A DNA stretch of 64,000 bases, taken from Azorinus chamasolen (taxonomy: Eukaryota; Mollusca; Bivalvia; Cardiida; Solecurtidae). Shown here piece by piece: positions 20,056 to 31,563 of this stretch. The notes beneath the pieces were generated by a model that was not told where the DNA came from, made no database searches, and saw only the letters and a program-made list of their open reading frames with translations. The position numbers were made by a program, and so were the translations under genes. The stretch's first letter is position 1. Each line of letters starts with the position of its first letter. The stretch lies in contig OY755238.1 of the NCBI GenBank assembly GCA_963576725.1, forward strand, positions 28,849,201-28,913,200, read 5' to 3'.

Positions 20056-20264
20056 ATACAGTAGAATATGTCTTAAACGACCATTTATTTATTCAGCATA
20101 GGAGTCTTACAAAGCAGGTGCCTGTTTAATGCAGGGCAAAGGTAAAACAGAACGTTCCTATAGACGCTTTCTGTATTACATTTGACCTGCATTAAGCTAC
20201 AGCATGCCTTACAGATCCATAATTAGACCTTATTCTGGTATTCGCTCAAAACAGATTCTACTGT
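20056..20264. mobile_element. Family D relative D4
   Basis: TACAGTAGAATATGTC and AACAGATTCTACTGT termini. The core keeps TTTAATGCAGGGCAAAGGTA, CCTATAG and GACCTGCATTAAGCTAC. Same subfamily as 24505-24712. Confidence 0.75.
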
Positions 20265-20582
20265 CCAATGTCTTGAAAGTATGCAGGAATGAAGTCTTTT
20301 TCAATAAAATAACTTAACACATTGAATGTGAACTAAATTTTCCAATACAAATGACAAATATGTGATCACATTTACAAACAGATATGTTTCACTCTCTAAT
20401 GGGGTCAGGTCTGTGTTACTACCGTAACTTCGGATGCAACTGAGGTACTTGACAACATAGGTCAAGTGTAAAATCAATGACACATTAACTTTCTATATTG
20501 TCACACATTAACTTTCTATATTGTCTTCAATCTTCTTAACTGTTACAACGTGTACTTACTCTCGATTCGCTACATGTTTTGA

Positions 20583-20778
20583 TTAGAGGTCCAGATAAGA
20601 TGCGTAAATTTAAACATTTTCAAGACTAGTTCCTTTATTTTTTCAATCAAACCCTATACTGTGACCACTCTTTAGAATCGTCTCTTCGAGACGATTCTAA
20701 AGAGTGGTCACAGTATAGGATTTGGCAAGGAAATGACGATTTAAGGTTTTGGGTACTCAGATGTATCTGTAGCTCTGG
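20583..20778 (+). mobile_element. Family C element C3, complete
   Basis: TAGAGGTCCAGATAAGATGC at the left, ATCTGTAGCTCTG at the right. The central palindrome with CCTATACTGTGACCACTCTT and apex GTCTCTTCGAGAC is perfect for about 30 bp per arm. GTTTT(T)GA words flank both sides. Confidence 0.88.
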
Positions 20779-20902
20779 TTTTTGAAAATGCAACGCATGA
20801 ATGCCAAACACATTGGATCGAGCAACGAGTATATAATGAGGCATCAAAGAAAATAATAATATCATTTGCCCTGACATCATTGCGGAATGCAAGTGTTTGT
20901 AT

Positions 20903-21134
20903 AACAACCATTTACTCCATATATATGTATTTATATGCCTTTTCAAACAGAGTATACCCAGATCAGACGGCTTCTGTAGGAACCGTCTGATTAGGATCTG
21001 CTCTGTTTGCTTATGATATAATAAAAATATGATTTTACAGTCTCTGCCATGTCCTGATGTTATATAAAAATAATCTAATTGGTATTCAAGATGGCAGTTT
21101 TTCTTTCATAAATATCCATGTAGTAACGGGTTAA
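20903..21134 (-). mobile_element. Family A MITE A16
   Basis: Left end worn (AACCATTTACTCCAT), right GTAGTAACGGGTTAA. Palindrome at about 20944-21010 with apex GGCTTCTGTAGGAACC and an A/A opposition. Confidence 0.8.
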
Positions 21135-21244
21135 ATCATAGTGTTTTCACCGATGGCTACCTTTCGGTTAAAATAGACAGAAAATGCACAAATCATGCAT
21201 GTTTGAATTCCAAAGCCATTGACGGTTTTACCACGAAATTATCA

Positions 21245-21393
21245 AGAGTAGAATGTATTGTAGAATCAGATCTATATTACACCATAAGCAAACACAGCAC
21301 ACCCTGTTCAGAAGGCTCATATATGAGTCGTCTGATCTGGGTCTACTCTATTTGCAGATGCGTCAAATTCCGCTTACATATGGGAAAGGGTTC
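21245..21393 (+). mobile_element. Family A, palindromic half
   Basis: TTGTAGAATCAGATCTATAT, a palindrome with apex CTCATATATGAG, and TATGGGAAAGGGTT. The left half is missing. Confidence 0.75.
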
Positions 21394-21547
21394 ATTTACA
21401 AATTTACCGAATCTAATATTGTCATATGAAGGATACGTATGTAAGAATTCTGGTAGCGATTTGACTTTTTGAAAACAGTTCACAGTACATAGCCTAGTTA
21501 GAAAAGTCCTCTGTCTGCATTGAATGTATATAGTTTCGTTGAAGCCA

Positions 21548-21767
21548 TGCAAACCATGAATACTCGTGTACGAAAAAATGCCAAAATGAATATTTATTAG
21601 ATGAGATTTTTAATAATAGCATATAAACACTTGAAGTATTTGCCATGACAGGCACTGTAGAATTTAACATTAGAGCAGACAGAACAGTCTGATCAGATAG
21701 CTCCTACATGATAGACCTGCCCTGCTTCCAAAGGCGTTAAAAGTTGCGTTTATGGAGGAAAGAGATA
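21548..21767 (+). mobile_element. Family A, diverged
   Basis: CACTGTAGAATTTAACAT, GCAGACAGAACAGTCTGATC and a worn GTTTATGGAGGAAAGAGATAA end. The second palindrome arm is mostly deleted. Confidence 0.6.
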
Positions 21768-22062
21768 ATTCAAATGTGTCACATCGTTGGTCCATTTGCA
21801 ATGTAGCAGCTAATAATGAGTTACGAAATCACAAAACGATGTTTTGTACTGAAATGTTTCCGAAATGTCTATAACACAGGAAACAGGAAGGAAATCGTGG
21901 AATATTGTCAGACAGGAAATTATTTGAATGTCCCTGGTGCATCAAAATGTCACCAAACGTGCATAATAGTCACCATTGCCAGATGTCTGCCCACAGTAGG
22001 GAATATTTCAATTATCACGGTCCCATTATCAGAGCTATAGTTTTAGACAATGGTCAAATGTC

Positions 22063-22280
22063 GTCTAAATCCATTCCCGGCTATTGGCGTCTTTCGGCGC
22101 CTCTGTAAAAAGTCATATTCTGAACTGATTGTGATAAATAGGAGCAAATGCTCTATTTATCACAATGGTGTTCAAAACTACACAATTCTAGAATGTTCCT
22201 TTTGTCTAGAATATGCTCCTTTTCAGTAGATTCTATTCAAAGACATGGGGTCTAAAATAGCATATGAATAAATGGATTAA
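22063..22280 (+). mobile_element. Family B MITE B6
   Basis: Termini worn (AAATCCATTCCCGG; AATAAATGGATTAA). Part of the first palindrome arm is deleted (GATAAATAGGAGCAAATGC). Confidence 0.8.
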
Positions 22281-22890
22281 GATAACATACTCTACTGCCT
22301 CATAATACATATCCAGTTACTGTCATGTTTATCATGGTAAAGCCGTTCAAAAGGATTGTTGAAACCCAGAACCGGCGATAATTTAGGTCGTGTGATCTTT
22401 TGAATTAGTAATATAGGCTCATTTTGTCTTCTTCCATTATATAAAATCAGCGTGTTATATTCTGTTAATGATTTCTAATTTTCAAGACGAGGTACTACAA
22501 CATTAGCGGTTCTCGTATTCGACAGTTGAAAACAGTTTTGTCTCATCTTTTGTATGCAACATCAAAATAGTAAGCATTTTGATATGAGTCTTGTGCGACA
22601 ACCATTTACGTTGGTTTGCGAAATCAATAATAGAAACACTTCAAGAACCTCAGATTGATTATGTTTCCTCTGCTAAATAGGACTATACATAACATCTAAA
22701 AATGTTATAGATTTGGTGTCTTTGTTTTGTTTTTCTTTTTTCAGACTGACAGCGTCATTCCAGCTTATGCTCAATAGTTCCTTTCTTTAAAGTTCGGCGA
22801 CTCAATTAGCTATTACAGTGTATTGGTGAGTGTGTGGAAGTTACATCTTAAGATGAGATGTGATTCAAAGCATTTAATGCGAAATGTATA
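22281..22890. other. No gene seen
   Basis: AT-rich DNA with no recognised element or reading frame. Confidence 0.5.
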
Positions 22891-22976
22891 ATATTCGACT
22901 TTGTAAACATTTTATAAACATCATCATTAAACTATGAATCAACAGAAAGTATCCTGAAACAGTGATTTATATGCTA

Positions 22977-23219
22977 TTAACCCTTCTCTTGCTGAATTTT
23001 AAAATACATTTCTCCTTTACACACGCCCTGTTGTATAATTACATATATCTTAAGTGTACAAGTATTTCGCTGTGCAATCACTGCTGTGGAGTGCACTGTG
23101 CACAATCAACTTGTAAATAGTACAGACCCTGATGAGACAGCTCCTGCTGGAGCTGTCTCATCTGGGTCTTTACTATTTACAGGTAGGTATATTGACGTGA
23201 ATAGCAAGCGAAGGGTTAA
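22977..23219 (+). mobile_element. Family E MITE E1, complete
   Basis: TTAACCCTTCTCTTGCTG to AATAGCAAGCGAAGGGTTAA. The palindrome (about 23113-23180) has the apex CAGCTCCTGCTGGAGCTG and a T/T opposition. The duplicated TTAA lies within repeat V. Confidence 0.92.
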
Positions 23220-23317
23220 AAATGGGGTTCCATAGCACACTTTGTTCAAGTAATATGCATATTCATACGTACAGGGATAAGCCAATATTGTTTTCATTTG
23301 AAATTCGTCAAATATTA

Positions 23318-23471
23318 TACAGTAGAACCCCTCTAATGCGTCTACCATAGCTGCCTTTATAAGCAGGTGGGATATTTCTGCATAAGTTTCGTCCTGCATT
23401 AGGCTACCACCTGCCTCTGTCACCCAGAAGTATGCCCCTTTTTTGTGGTCGCATTAGAGGGGTTTACTGTA
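23318..23471. mobile_element. Family D' element D7, shortened
   Basis: TACAGTAGAACCCCTCTAAT to AGAGGGGTTTACTGTA, 154 bp. The left core arm is deleted; the right keeps TTTCGTCCTGCATTAGGC. Same TIR type as 62175-62383. Confidence 0.85.
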
Positions 23472-23879
23472 CAATTGGATATCTCTATGCTTTTTGCTAT
23501 CGTCATTTACTACCTCATTGTCCAATATCTGAACGTCTGTAAAATGTTTATGTATGAGTAAAGGCTACTATCGTTTATTAGCTTTACACAATTCAAGAAC
23601 AAATATGCATTTATGGAAGGCATTCAATCGTATATTCGATAAAATGCTTTAGAGAACACATTATGGAATTACAGCGTCATATACTGACAAAACTGTAGAA
23701 TATCTGCCTGAAGATAATCAGCAGTATATAATATCGTTTGATAACAAGTAGCATCAATAAAACGTGTCCATGTCCTATTTGAAATAAGGAAATGAATCAC
23801 GCTTTGAAGCAAATCATTATGGAGTACATTTAGGAAATGCTCTGAAATTGGAATATAATCAAATACAGACATAATTTGT

Positions 23880-24244
23880 TATGAGTATAGTATTAACTCA
23901 AAGTCTGTTTGTTTAGGGCTAATGCATAAATATATAGTTATATTGATTGATCCGTTCTGTACCAGAATTGTCGTCTTCTGAACAGAATGTCAAACAGTTT
24001 TGAATCCTGACGAGATGCCGAATTACTCAGTGTCTGGTCTGGATCCAAGCTGTTTGATATGATATCAGAGCGTCGTCTTTGCACTGAATCAAACGGTGTT
24101 TGTTGTTGGTTTTTTTTACAGAAAATGATTTAGTTAAATTGTGCAGTTCCTTGAAAGAACAATTTTTCGCAAACATTAAATTCTGGTGCATGCAATATTA
24201 CCATTATTACTTGCAGAATATAGCAATCATACACTTCAAATTGG
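23880..24244. other. Family G fragment in unassigned DNA
   Basis: Positions 23989-24055 hold a G-type stem (TCAAACAGTTTTGAATCC...GATCCAAGCTGTTTGA) with apex GCCGAATTACTCAG. The rest is unassigned. Confidence 0.55.
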
Positions 24245-24480
24245 ATATAGTGAAATGTTAAAGTAAAGTTTCACTAATTGCATCGTAAATTTGCCAATTA
24301 CTAGTGCTAATAAACGTCTATGGGAAAGCATATTAATTAAACATTTACTTTTAACAAGGATTTACGGCAATTTCTTAATTAAACACACCGTTAATAGTTC
24401 AATTATGGTTTTAAACGTCTGACAGCAACATTAAGTGGTGTTAGCACTGCTTAAAATGTGGAGATCAAGTAACTCTTAAT
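24245..24480 (+). repeat. Dispersed repeat N, copy 3
   Basis: CTAATAAACGTCTATGGGAA, AACAAGGATTTACGGCAAT and TCAATTATGGTTTTAAACG follow the order of copy 1. Confidence 0.55.
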
Positions 24481-24504
24481 TTTACTTTGATTGTAGAATA
24501 CATG

Positions 24505-24712
24505 TATAGTAGAATATGTCTGGAGCGGCCCTAAAAAGAGGTCGAATTACGGATCTGTAAGGAAGGCGGTAGCTTAATGCAGGTCAAAAGCAATGCAGAA
24601 CGCTCCTATAGGCGCGTTCTGCATTACTTTTACCCTGCATTAAGCAACCACTTGCTTTTTAAGACTCCTATACTCATTAAATTATTAATTGCTTAAGACA
24701 TGGTCTACTGTA
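24505..24712. mobile_element. Family D relative D5
   Basis: TATAGTAGAATATGTC and GACATGGTCTACTGTA termini. The core palindrome carries GCAGAACGCTCCTATAGGCG. Confidence 0.8.
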
Positions 24713-24755
24713 CTTTGAAATAGGTATGCTCCTCCAGTGTATGGAATAAACCACA

Positions 24756-24990
24756 TACAGTAAAACCTCTCTATAACGGCCACTGAATTACATCAAGTAT
24801 TTTGTTGCGTCTTGTATGTAGCTTTCCCTGCTTGACTTTACTACTTTTCCATTTAAACGCTGGTGGCTGCTTGAAGCAAGGTGAAAGGAGCGTTCTGTTT
24901 TACTTTTACCTTGCTAGAAGCAGCCACCTGCCCCCAAATACCAAATAATTAACACAATTAGTGACCGTTATAGAGAGAGGTATTACTGTA
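24756..24990. mobile_element. Family D element D8
   Basis: TACAGTAAAACCTCTCTATA to TAGAGAGAGGTATTACTGTA. The core has lost its first inner arm (GGTGAAAGGAGCGTTCTG) and holds an extra segment between TIR and core. Confidence 0.85.
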
Positions 24991-25010
24991 TATGGAATTA
25001 AATATTAGTA

Positions 25011-25133
25011 CAAACAGTAAAGTCCCTAGTGATGTTTCTAATCAGACTCCGGCTTTTCAAGGTGGCGTCTAATGTAGGACTGCACTGTTTGTCGTGGTGC
25101 ATTTTTTTGCGACATCGGCGGTGGAATAATTAA
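25011..25133 (+). mobile_element. Family F right half
   Basis: Palindrome with CCGGCTTTTCAAGGTGGCG, then GTCGTGGTGCATTTTTTTGC and a worn GGTGGAATAATTAA end. Confidence 0.7.
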
Positions 25134-25526
25134 ACCAAACTAGAAGCTTTACTATAGGACTAGGATAGAAACAGATCGATATTCAGACGATCACTTCCTT
25201 GCATGGAAATAATCCATCCCATATTCTACTGAATATCAAAACTTTCAAAAACCTTTTAGTTTTTTTTTAAAATTTGTTAACAATGCCATTTAACTGAACG
25301 TTCTGACGTTTCGGAATAATTGTTGTGAACATGTCTCATAATTGATTAACTGCACATAGGGGGACTACCTTTAAAATTGTTGCAATTATAACTTTCTTAA
25401 GATGTGATGTGCGTGTTGTTCAGATTATGGCTAAATAATTCTGTATTATCACTTGTGTTAATGTTTTGCCTCGTGAAAGATTCGTTTAACCAAATGTGTC
25501 CCCTCATTAAATAAAGTATTTCACCT

Positions 25527-25603
25527 AGCATTAAGCTACCACCTGTCTCCGAGACTGACATTTGTACTAAATTTAATGTCCAATTTAAAGGAGTTTACCT
25601 TGT
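25527..25603. mobile_element. Family D/J right-end fragment
   Basis: GCATTAAGCTACCACCTGTC, then AAGGAGTTTACCTTG. It lacks the left side and the terminal CTGTA. Confidence 0.45.
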
Positions 25604-25900
25604 TTTAGTTTAATCGGCGTTTCTTGCAAATTGGTACATAGTATTGATAAAGCGGAAAAAGGGTTGCAACCAGGTAAATTATGTCTCCGCGGATTTTCTG
25701 TAGTATTGCAGGAAACAATACGTTAACCCTTAAAATGCTGAATATTCAATGGACTATTCCAAAATTCAAACAGATCAAGTTTATGGTGAAGTTTTGAGAG
25801 ATTTTTCTAATTTTCTAAAGAAAAGTTAAACATGACAAACAGTACAGGTCAAGATGAGAGGAGTCCACCTGGAGTTCATTCGTGTCCCGCAATGCAAGGT

Positions 25901-26150
25901 TTAACCCTTCGCTTGCTGAATTTTAAAATACATTTCCCCTTCTTTACCCATGTCCTGTTGTATAATTGCATATATATTCACTGTGTAGAAGTATATCGCT
26001 GTGCAATCACTGCTGTGGAGTGCACTGGTTGCACAATCAACTTGTAAATAGCGCAGACCCTGATGAGACAGCTCCTACAGGAGCTGTCTCATCTGGGTCT
26101 TCACTATTTACAGGTAGGTATATTGACGCGATTAGCAAGCGAAGGGTTAA
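25901..26150 (+). mobile_element. Family E MITE E2, complete
   Basis: TTAACCCTTCGCTTGCTG to TAGCAAGCGAAGGGTTAA, 250 bp. The palindrome has the apex CAGCTCCTACAGGAGCTG and a T/T opposition. Two fortuitous frames cross it. Confidence 0.93.
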
Positions 26151-26550
26151 AATCAATGCGGATTTATTTTAATATGACCTTTTGATTTCAACTGCATGTT
26201 TTTTAAATCAGTTCAATCGACTATAATAACACTAAACCAACTGCCTTTTCCACTATTTTATCACATAAAAATTTACGCAACTGTGCTGCAAAGTGCTAAA
26301 ACCAGATGTTCCTCATTTCTTAAAGTTCAGACTTTTTTGAAAATCCATATTCATTTAGGGCAATGCATTCAGGGCCAATGCAACATCGAGAACTACAATT
26401 CTCAACCAAATTGTTATAATTAAAAATCTTTATATGGGCTAGAATTTTGTCGTTTAAAAAGAAGAACGCATGCAGTGTAAATTAAAATAACCATTGTTTT
26501 ACAAACCGACCTCTCATTTGATGTGTTTTTGTTCTTTCAATCGATGAACA
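26151..26550. other. No gene seen
   Basis: A 75-codon plus frame (26196-26423) has no recognisable feature. No repeat match noted. Confidence 0.4.
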
Positions 26551-26741
26551 TTTATCGGTGAAGCAATCAGTGTAGATCCTATTCAGAAAGCCCCCTGTCT
26601 GCTTATGAAATGATATAGATATGACTGCAGTTTCTACCAAGGCAAATATTTCTGTATTAATATACCATTATAGAAATGAATCTAATTAATATTCTTGACG
26701 CCCTTATTTCTTACATTAATATTCATGGGATAAATGGTTAA
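26550..26741 (-). mobile_element. Family A, palindrome eroded
   Basis: CCCCCTGTCTGCTTATG, GACTGCAGTTTCTACCA and CATGGGATAAATGGTTAA. Most of the palindrome is lost. Confidence 0.65.
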
Positions 26742-26778
26742 AACCTTCTAGTATTGGTCTCTATTTGGTTTTGTTTAA

Positions 26779-26990
26779 TTAACACATCCTCTCCTAGTGA
26801 CGCATTTTGATGCCTCAGTAGAAGTCACATTTTGAAACCATTGTGATAGAGTATTTGCTCCATAGGAGCAAATGATCTATCTATCACAATGTTATTCTAA
26901 AATTTCCCTTTTTTCTAGTATAATCTCCTTTTTGGTAGATTTATTCAAAGAGGTTGGATCTAAAAAATAGTCTATGAGAGAATGGGTTAA
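26779..26990 (+). mobile_element. Family B MITE B7
   Basis: TTAACACATCCTCTCC to GAGAGAATGGGTTAA. Palindrome with short deletions and apex TTGCTCCATAGGAGCAA. Confidence 0.85.
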
Positions 26991-27251
26991 TCTTTTATGT
27001 ACGTTTTTGCAAAATAAAAATGCAGATAAAGACTAGGGTTTGGTCGTCTTGCTTTGCTTGCATGCTATAGATCAGCACTATTGTCATTGTTATTTTCCAA
27101 GTTTATTAAATATGTTATAAAACATATAATCAATATTCAATACAGACAGAGCCATGTATACGTATTATCAAGTAAAGGCTTAACGAGACAGAAGCGTTAT
27201 AAAAGTTCGTTCTTTTCTTGATCTACAATGTGTTAGCCATGCATAAATAGG

Positions 27252-27492
27252 TTAACCCTTTCCCTGTTCTATGGTTATTACAAATGTCAATGCCTACTGA
27301 ATATTAAAATAGTTACAATTAAATATGGATGGTGGGACATTGTAGCCATTTTACAAAGTATAGAAACAGATCTATCAGATTTCATTACCAAACAGAACAG
27401 ACCCTGATCAGACGGTTCCTATAGGAGTCGTCTAATGTTGATCTACTCTGTTTAAAGATGTGTGAACACACGCTTATGAGTGAAAGGGTTAA
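27252..27492 (+). mobile_element. Family A MITE A20, complete
   Basis: TTAACCCTTTCCCTGTTC to GAGTGAAAGGGTTAA, body variant with TACTGAATATT. The palindrome keeps GACGGTTCCTATAGGAGTCG but the outer second arm is worn. Confidence 0.88.
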
Positions 27493-27564
27493 ACCTTTAG
27501 AAACGCATTTTGATGCTTATTGAATTGTACAGATCAAATTCTTCAGTTCTTATCATGGCCAGGC

Positions 27565-27650
27565 AATCGTTTTAGGTGTCCTTGTGTAACAAAGGTGACA
27601 CCAAACTAGTACAATTTAATTCAGTTATGAGCCAGACGAAGCATTCTTTT
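27565..27650 (+). repeat. Dispersed repeat P, copy 3
   Basis: CGTTTTAGGTGTCCTTGTGT and TTATGAGCCAGACGAAGCAT. Shortest of the three copies. Confidence 0.5.
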
Positions 27651-28395
27651 TTGACACGCATTATCAGCATTTGATTAATTTTTGACAGGTACATTAGAAA
27701 AACACATTGGAAACCGACACAGACTAACAAAAACACATAATTTAACGGACGATAACGTTATTTTTGTAATGTATACTTGAGGCATTATCATTGGTATTTC
27801 TTTTTATAATGTTGGTTTTATGCAATTGATATTCAAAACGACACAGAAGCACGTACAATAAGACATAATTTAAGGATTGCCAGACAATAGCTATAATTCA
27901 AATATCTAGGAAACACCTTGTGTCAACGACAACAACAATGGCAACAAAAACAGTGAGACACAATATGAAATGATAATAAAAAAACAAGGAATCAACACTA
28001 CAAACAAACAAACACAGCAAAATGTCAAAATAACCAAAAAATGTATTTTATAGTCTTTGTTACACCCATTTTAATTCATTTACTAATCAAAAGGACACCT
28101 AAACACATATACTAAGTCAAACCTAAAGAACCAGAATTTCTCTCCCCTCATTCATCAGGAAGTGATAATTGAAACAAGGAAATTACAAACCCAAACAAAA
28201 CCAAACAAACATAACAAGCAAACTAGCCAAATGATCTAAATTTATACGTTGTCTGAACAGAGTATTAATATACATTAACTTTATTAGCAAAAAACGTACT
28301 TATAATTCTATTTTTTCATCACTAAAAAGTAGCATAGTTTATCTTTTAAAATGTGGGTGCTTGTTTTGAACCTCTCCCAAGAACTAACCACATCA
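27651..28395. other. A-rich unassigned DNA
   Basis: Long A-rich runs such as ACAACAACAATGGCAACAAA near 27930 and CAAACAAACAAACACAGC near 28000. No element ends or coding signal seen. Confidence 0.45.
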
Positions 28396-28399
28396 CTAG

Positions 28400-28623
28400 T
28401 GGCTGAATGAGTTCACTTTAACTATTTGTAAATAGTATACAAACATTGTAGATCCAGACAAGAACGAAATATTACCGCATTTCTGCTTTACAATCAGGGT
28501 ATGCACTGTTTGCTTATGAAATAGTATACATCTTATTCTACAATTTCTACCATACGTAATCATATATATTGTGCCGGTATAACAATTCAGCATATACATA
28601 TTTATACATTGATTATTTCTCAT
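28400..28623 (-). mobile_element. Family A, diverged
   Basis: A worn palindrome (ATTGTAGATCCAGACAAG...ATCAGGGTATGCACTGTTTG), then TTATTCTACAATTTCTACC. It abuts the next element. Confidence 0.55.
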
Positions 28624-28879
28624 ATTAACCCTTTCCCTTATGCTTATGTAAGCAGATTTTGACGCATCTGCAAACAGAGTAGACCCAGATCAGACGGCTC
28701 CTATAGGAGCCGTCTTATCAGGGTCTGCTCTGTTTGCTTATGGAGTAATATAGATCTGATTCTACAGCTTCTTCCTGAGCAAAAATGCCATGTGTTCATA
28801 TGCCATTATAAAACATAATCATATTAATATCTATGACGTCTTTATTTCCAATATGAATATTCATCAGAGAAAGGGTTAA
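28624..28879 (-). mobile_element. Family A MITE A22, complete
   Basis: TTAACCCTTTCCCTTATG to AGAGAAAGGGTTAA, 256 bp. Palindrome at 28669-28740 with the GCTCCTATAGGAGC apex and an A/A opposition. A faithful copy of the longest A variant. Confidence 0.92.
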
Positions 28880-29149
28880 TATTCATAAGGTACAGGGGTA
28901 ACGGCATTCAGCCACAATGTGACAAATTCCGACGATGAAAGTTGGGTGGTTGGTATGGGGATGATGAGGATGGCAAGAAGATGGTATTGACTACCCCTAT
29001 AGGCTTACAGAATATGGTATCAACCAAACTACTTTTTCTGGTGTCCCGATTTAGAAGGATTTTACCATTAACAGATCTTGACGAGCTTTCCTGAAATGAT
29101 CTGGGAATAAATGGGTAATAAAATTGAGTGTAGTTTTGAATAAAACTTG

Positions 29150-29254
29150 TATAGTTTTAAAACCATTTTAATAAATTGAGTATTTGCAAATGCTCTATTT
29201 ATCACAATGATTTCAAAACGTGACTTTTACAGTAAATATGAGGGAATGGGTTAA
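29150..29254 (-). mobile_element. Family B half, palindrome collapsed
   Basis: TTTGCAAATGCTCTATTTAT, GTGACTTTTACAG and GAGGGAATGGGTTAA. The first arm and the long tail are missing. Confidence 0.75.
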
Positions 29255-29329
29255 CAATATTATTGACAGTTATATACCAGACTGTACTTTTAGTATATTT
29301 GAAGAGTTAGTAAATAGTAATCTCATATA

Positions 29330-29475
29330 GTTCGTTCCAATAATTACATAAATAATTTTCCTGTAACAGATGCAGAATGAACTTTTATGGGGAAGAATAA
29401 TTAGACATTGCTTTTAACAAGGTTATGAATTCGTTTTATTAAATTAAATAACCACTATAAAATTTACTAGTGAAA
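29330..29475 (+). repeat. Dispersed repeat N, copy 4
   Basis: AATGAACTTTTATGGGGAAG and GCTTTTAACAAGGTTATG align with copy 3. Confidence 0.45.
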
Positions 29476-29564
29476 TTACTGCATCGTTTATTATAATCTA
29501 CCATGTATATCCATTGACATCGCCGTTAACTATTTACTCCGTGAATGTCATATATATTTATTAT

Positions 29565-29770
29565 TGTGGAACCTGGCCTAAGCGGCAAATCATTTATTGA
29601 ACACAGGAATATTAAAAAGCCGGTGATTGCTTAATGCGGGGCAAAAGTAATGCAGAAAGCTCCCGTAGGAGTTTTCTGCATTGCATCTGACCTGCATTAA
29701 GGTACTACCTGCCATACAGACCCAACATTAGCCTTCATTTAGATGACCACCTAAGATAGGGTTTACTGTA
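29565..29770. mobile_element. Family D relative D6
   Basis: The right end AAGATAGGGTTTACTGTA is good; the left TGTGGAACCTGGCCTAAG is worn. The core palindrome carries TGCAGAAAGCTCCCGTAGGA. Confidence 0.75.
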
Positions 29771-29774
29771 GTGG

Positions 29775-29952
29775 AAATTTGAAACAGCACTTGGTATTTG
29801 GTCATGGCAGAAACTGTGAACATACATCTATATTATTCAATACGCAAACGGAGCAAACTCTGATCAGACAGGTCCAACATGAGCTGTCTGATCTAGATAA
29901 TTATACTCTTTTTGCAAAGGCATTGAAAAGTCGTATGTGGAGTAAGGGTTAC
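29775..29952 (+). mobile_element. Family A, palindromic half
   Basis: TGGCAGAAACTGTGAACATA, then an imperfect palindrome (CTCTGATCAGACAGGTCC...GAGCTGTCTGATCTAG) and a TGGAGTAAGGGTTA end. Confidence 0.65.
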
Positions 29953-30019
29953 TATTTTCGACACATTATCAAACTTATCTCAGTTGTACTTTCAGCTGCA
30001 TGCGAACTACATTTTAATA

Positions 30020-30280
30020 TACAGTTGAACCTCGATATCTCGATCCACTTGATAACTCGAACTAAATGTTCATTTTTTTCTTAAAATTACATTACAGATT
30101 TTTGTATCACTACGCATATCTAGAAATACGTGCGACAGCTTAATGAAGGTCGAAAGTAATGCAAAAATCTCATTCAGGAGCTTTCAGCAATATTTTATAT
30201 CTGTATTAAGCTGTGAATCTCTGTTATCTCTATGTAATTTGTATTGTACATTGAGCTCGATATATCGAAGGTCAACTGTA
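30020..30280. mobile_element. Family I element I2, complete
   Basis: TACAGTTGAACCTCGATATC to ATATCGAAGGTCAACTGTA, 261 bp. The interior has GACAGCTTAATGAAGGTCGA and AGGAGCTTTCAGC, a diverged D/J-type core. TIR words and TA ends resemble pogo/Tigger. Confidence 0.85.
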
Positions 30281-31020
30281 GTTGAATTTTATTGTACTAT
30301 GTTATACTACATGGGATGTGCGTGTTGTTCAGTAGTCGCCCTTGAATACTCCCACGATAACTGCAAGCCCTATTATATAATTGGTCCCTGTTTCATTGTT
30401 GACATATTTGCACTGCAGTAGCAAGTTTGACTTGTAATAATTGTCAAACGGTTATGGCATTTGTTGCACGCTTTCTTTGAAACTATTGAATCATTTATTG
30501 AGATTGGTGTCTATGGAAAGAGGCCCTTCTTTAAAGAAAGGAACCATGCCATTTCATAAAAATACAACGGAAACATCAGAGTCATTCAGAGCTGATAGAA
30601 CCTCTTATCATTTGGTATACTTCAGTTTGAGCTTATTTGTCTAAGGAGATAATTTGCAGCTGAACTATATATTTCATTTGTCACACACGTTGCTTTCTAT
30701 GTGCATTATTCAAAAATTGTAAAAAGCAATTTCTCAATTCTAAAAAAATTGTGTCTCAATTATCCAAGATCGGATTTGGTTGAGAAATAAGTAATCACAG
30801 ATGCGACACTGGCAGCGAAAGATTTAAAGCTTTGCTTATGTAATGTATTATTTAGAGCGATGGAATTATAATGTAATGGGCAATATACTATTATATTAAT
30901 ATCTAATGGCTGTTTGATAACCTAATTAGAAATAGAATATCAGCATTATGCATTATGATGAGGATAGTTTAGATATACTTACATTACGTTAACCTTTCAC
31001 CCGACCAATATTTATACCAG
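30281..31020. other. No gene seen
   Basis: Short plus frames at 30143-30421 and 30441-30644 show no domain. No repeat match noted. Confidence 0.45.
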
Positions 31021-31270
31021 TTAACCCTTCGCTTGCTGAATTTTGAAATGCATTTCTCCTTCTTTACCTATGCCCTATTGTATTATTACATATATCTTCA
31101 CTGTGTACACGTATTTCGCTGTGCAATGACTGCTACGGAGTCCGCCGGTTGCACAATAAATTCGTAAATAGTGAAGACCCTGATGAGACAGCTCCTGCAG
31201 GAGCTGTCTCATCAGGGTCTTCACTATTTACAGGTAGGTATATTGACGTGAATAGCAAGCGAAGGGTTAA
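31021..31270 (+). mobile_element. Family E MITE E3, complete
   Basis: TTAACCCTTCGCTTGCTG to TAGCAAGCGAAGGGTTAA, 250 bp. The palindrome at 31164-31231 is a perfect 68 bp inverted repeat with no loop, centre CTCCTGCAGGAG; it lacks the T/T opposition of E1 and E2. Confidence 0.95.
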
Positions 31271-31382
31271 GGCATTATGAATATTTACTAACTGATTTAG
31301 TTCAATGGTCAACAGACTGTTGAATTGTCTAGGAGGATTGTTTAGTCATTTTAGAGGTTGCTTAATCGTATCAATACTATTT

Positions 31383-31563
31383 CAGAGGTCCAGATAAGAT
31401 GCGTTCATCAAAATGGTTTCAATGATTTTCCCATCAAACCCTATACTGTGACCACTCTTTAGGATTGTCTCTTCGATACGATTCTAAAGTGTGGTCACAG
31501 TATAGGCTTTGGTGGAGAAATATTTTAGTTTTAGGGCATGCACCTTTACATGTCGCCGCTCTG
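31383..31563 (+). mobile_element. Family C element C4, with direct-repeat flanks
   Basis: CAGAGGTCCAGATAAGATGC to ATGTCGCCGCTCTG. The palindrome with CCTATACTGTGACCACTCTT has a few mismatches. AATACTATT occurs on both sides (31373-31381 and 31564-31572), with one extra T at the left, suggesting an 8-9 bp target duplication. Confidence 0.85.

Larger units (their letters stand above)
22890..23770 (+). repeat. Dispersed repeat V, copy 3 (host of E1 and D7)
   Basis: ACATCATCATTAAACTATGA and CAGTGATTTATATGCT precede E1; ATGCTTTAGAGAACACAT and GTCATATACTGACAA follow near 23648-23690. Two MITEs interrupt it. Confidence 0.5.

Noticed and set aside
21816..22108. Cys/His-rich short frame that resembles a zinc finger
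   Set aside because: The spacing does not match a standard zinc finger and the frame runs into family B6. No further support.
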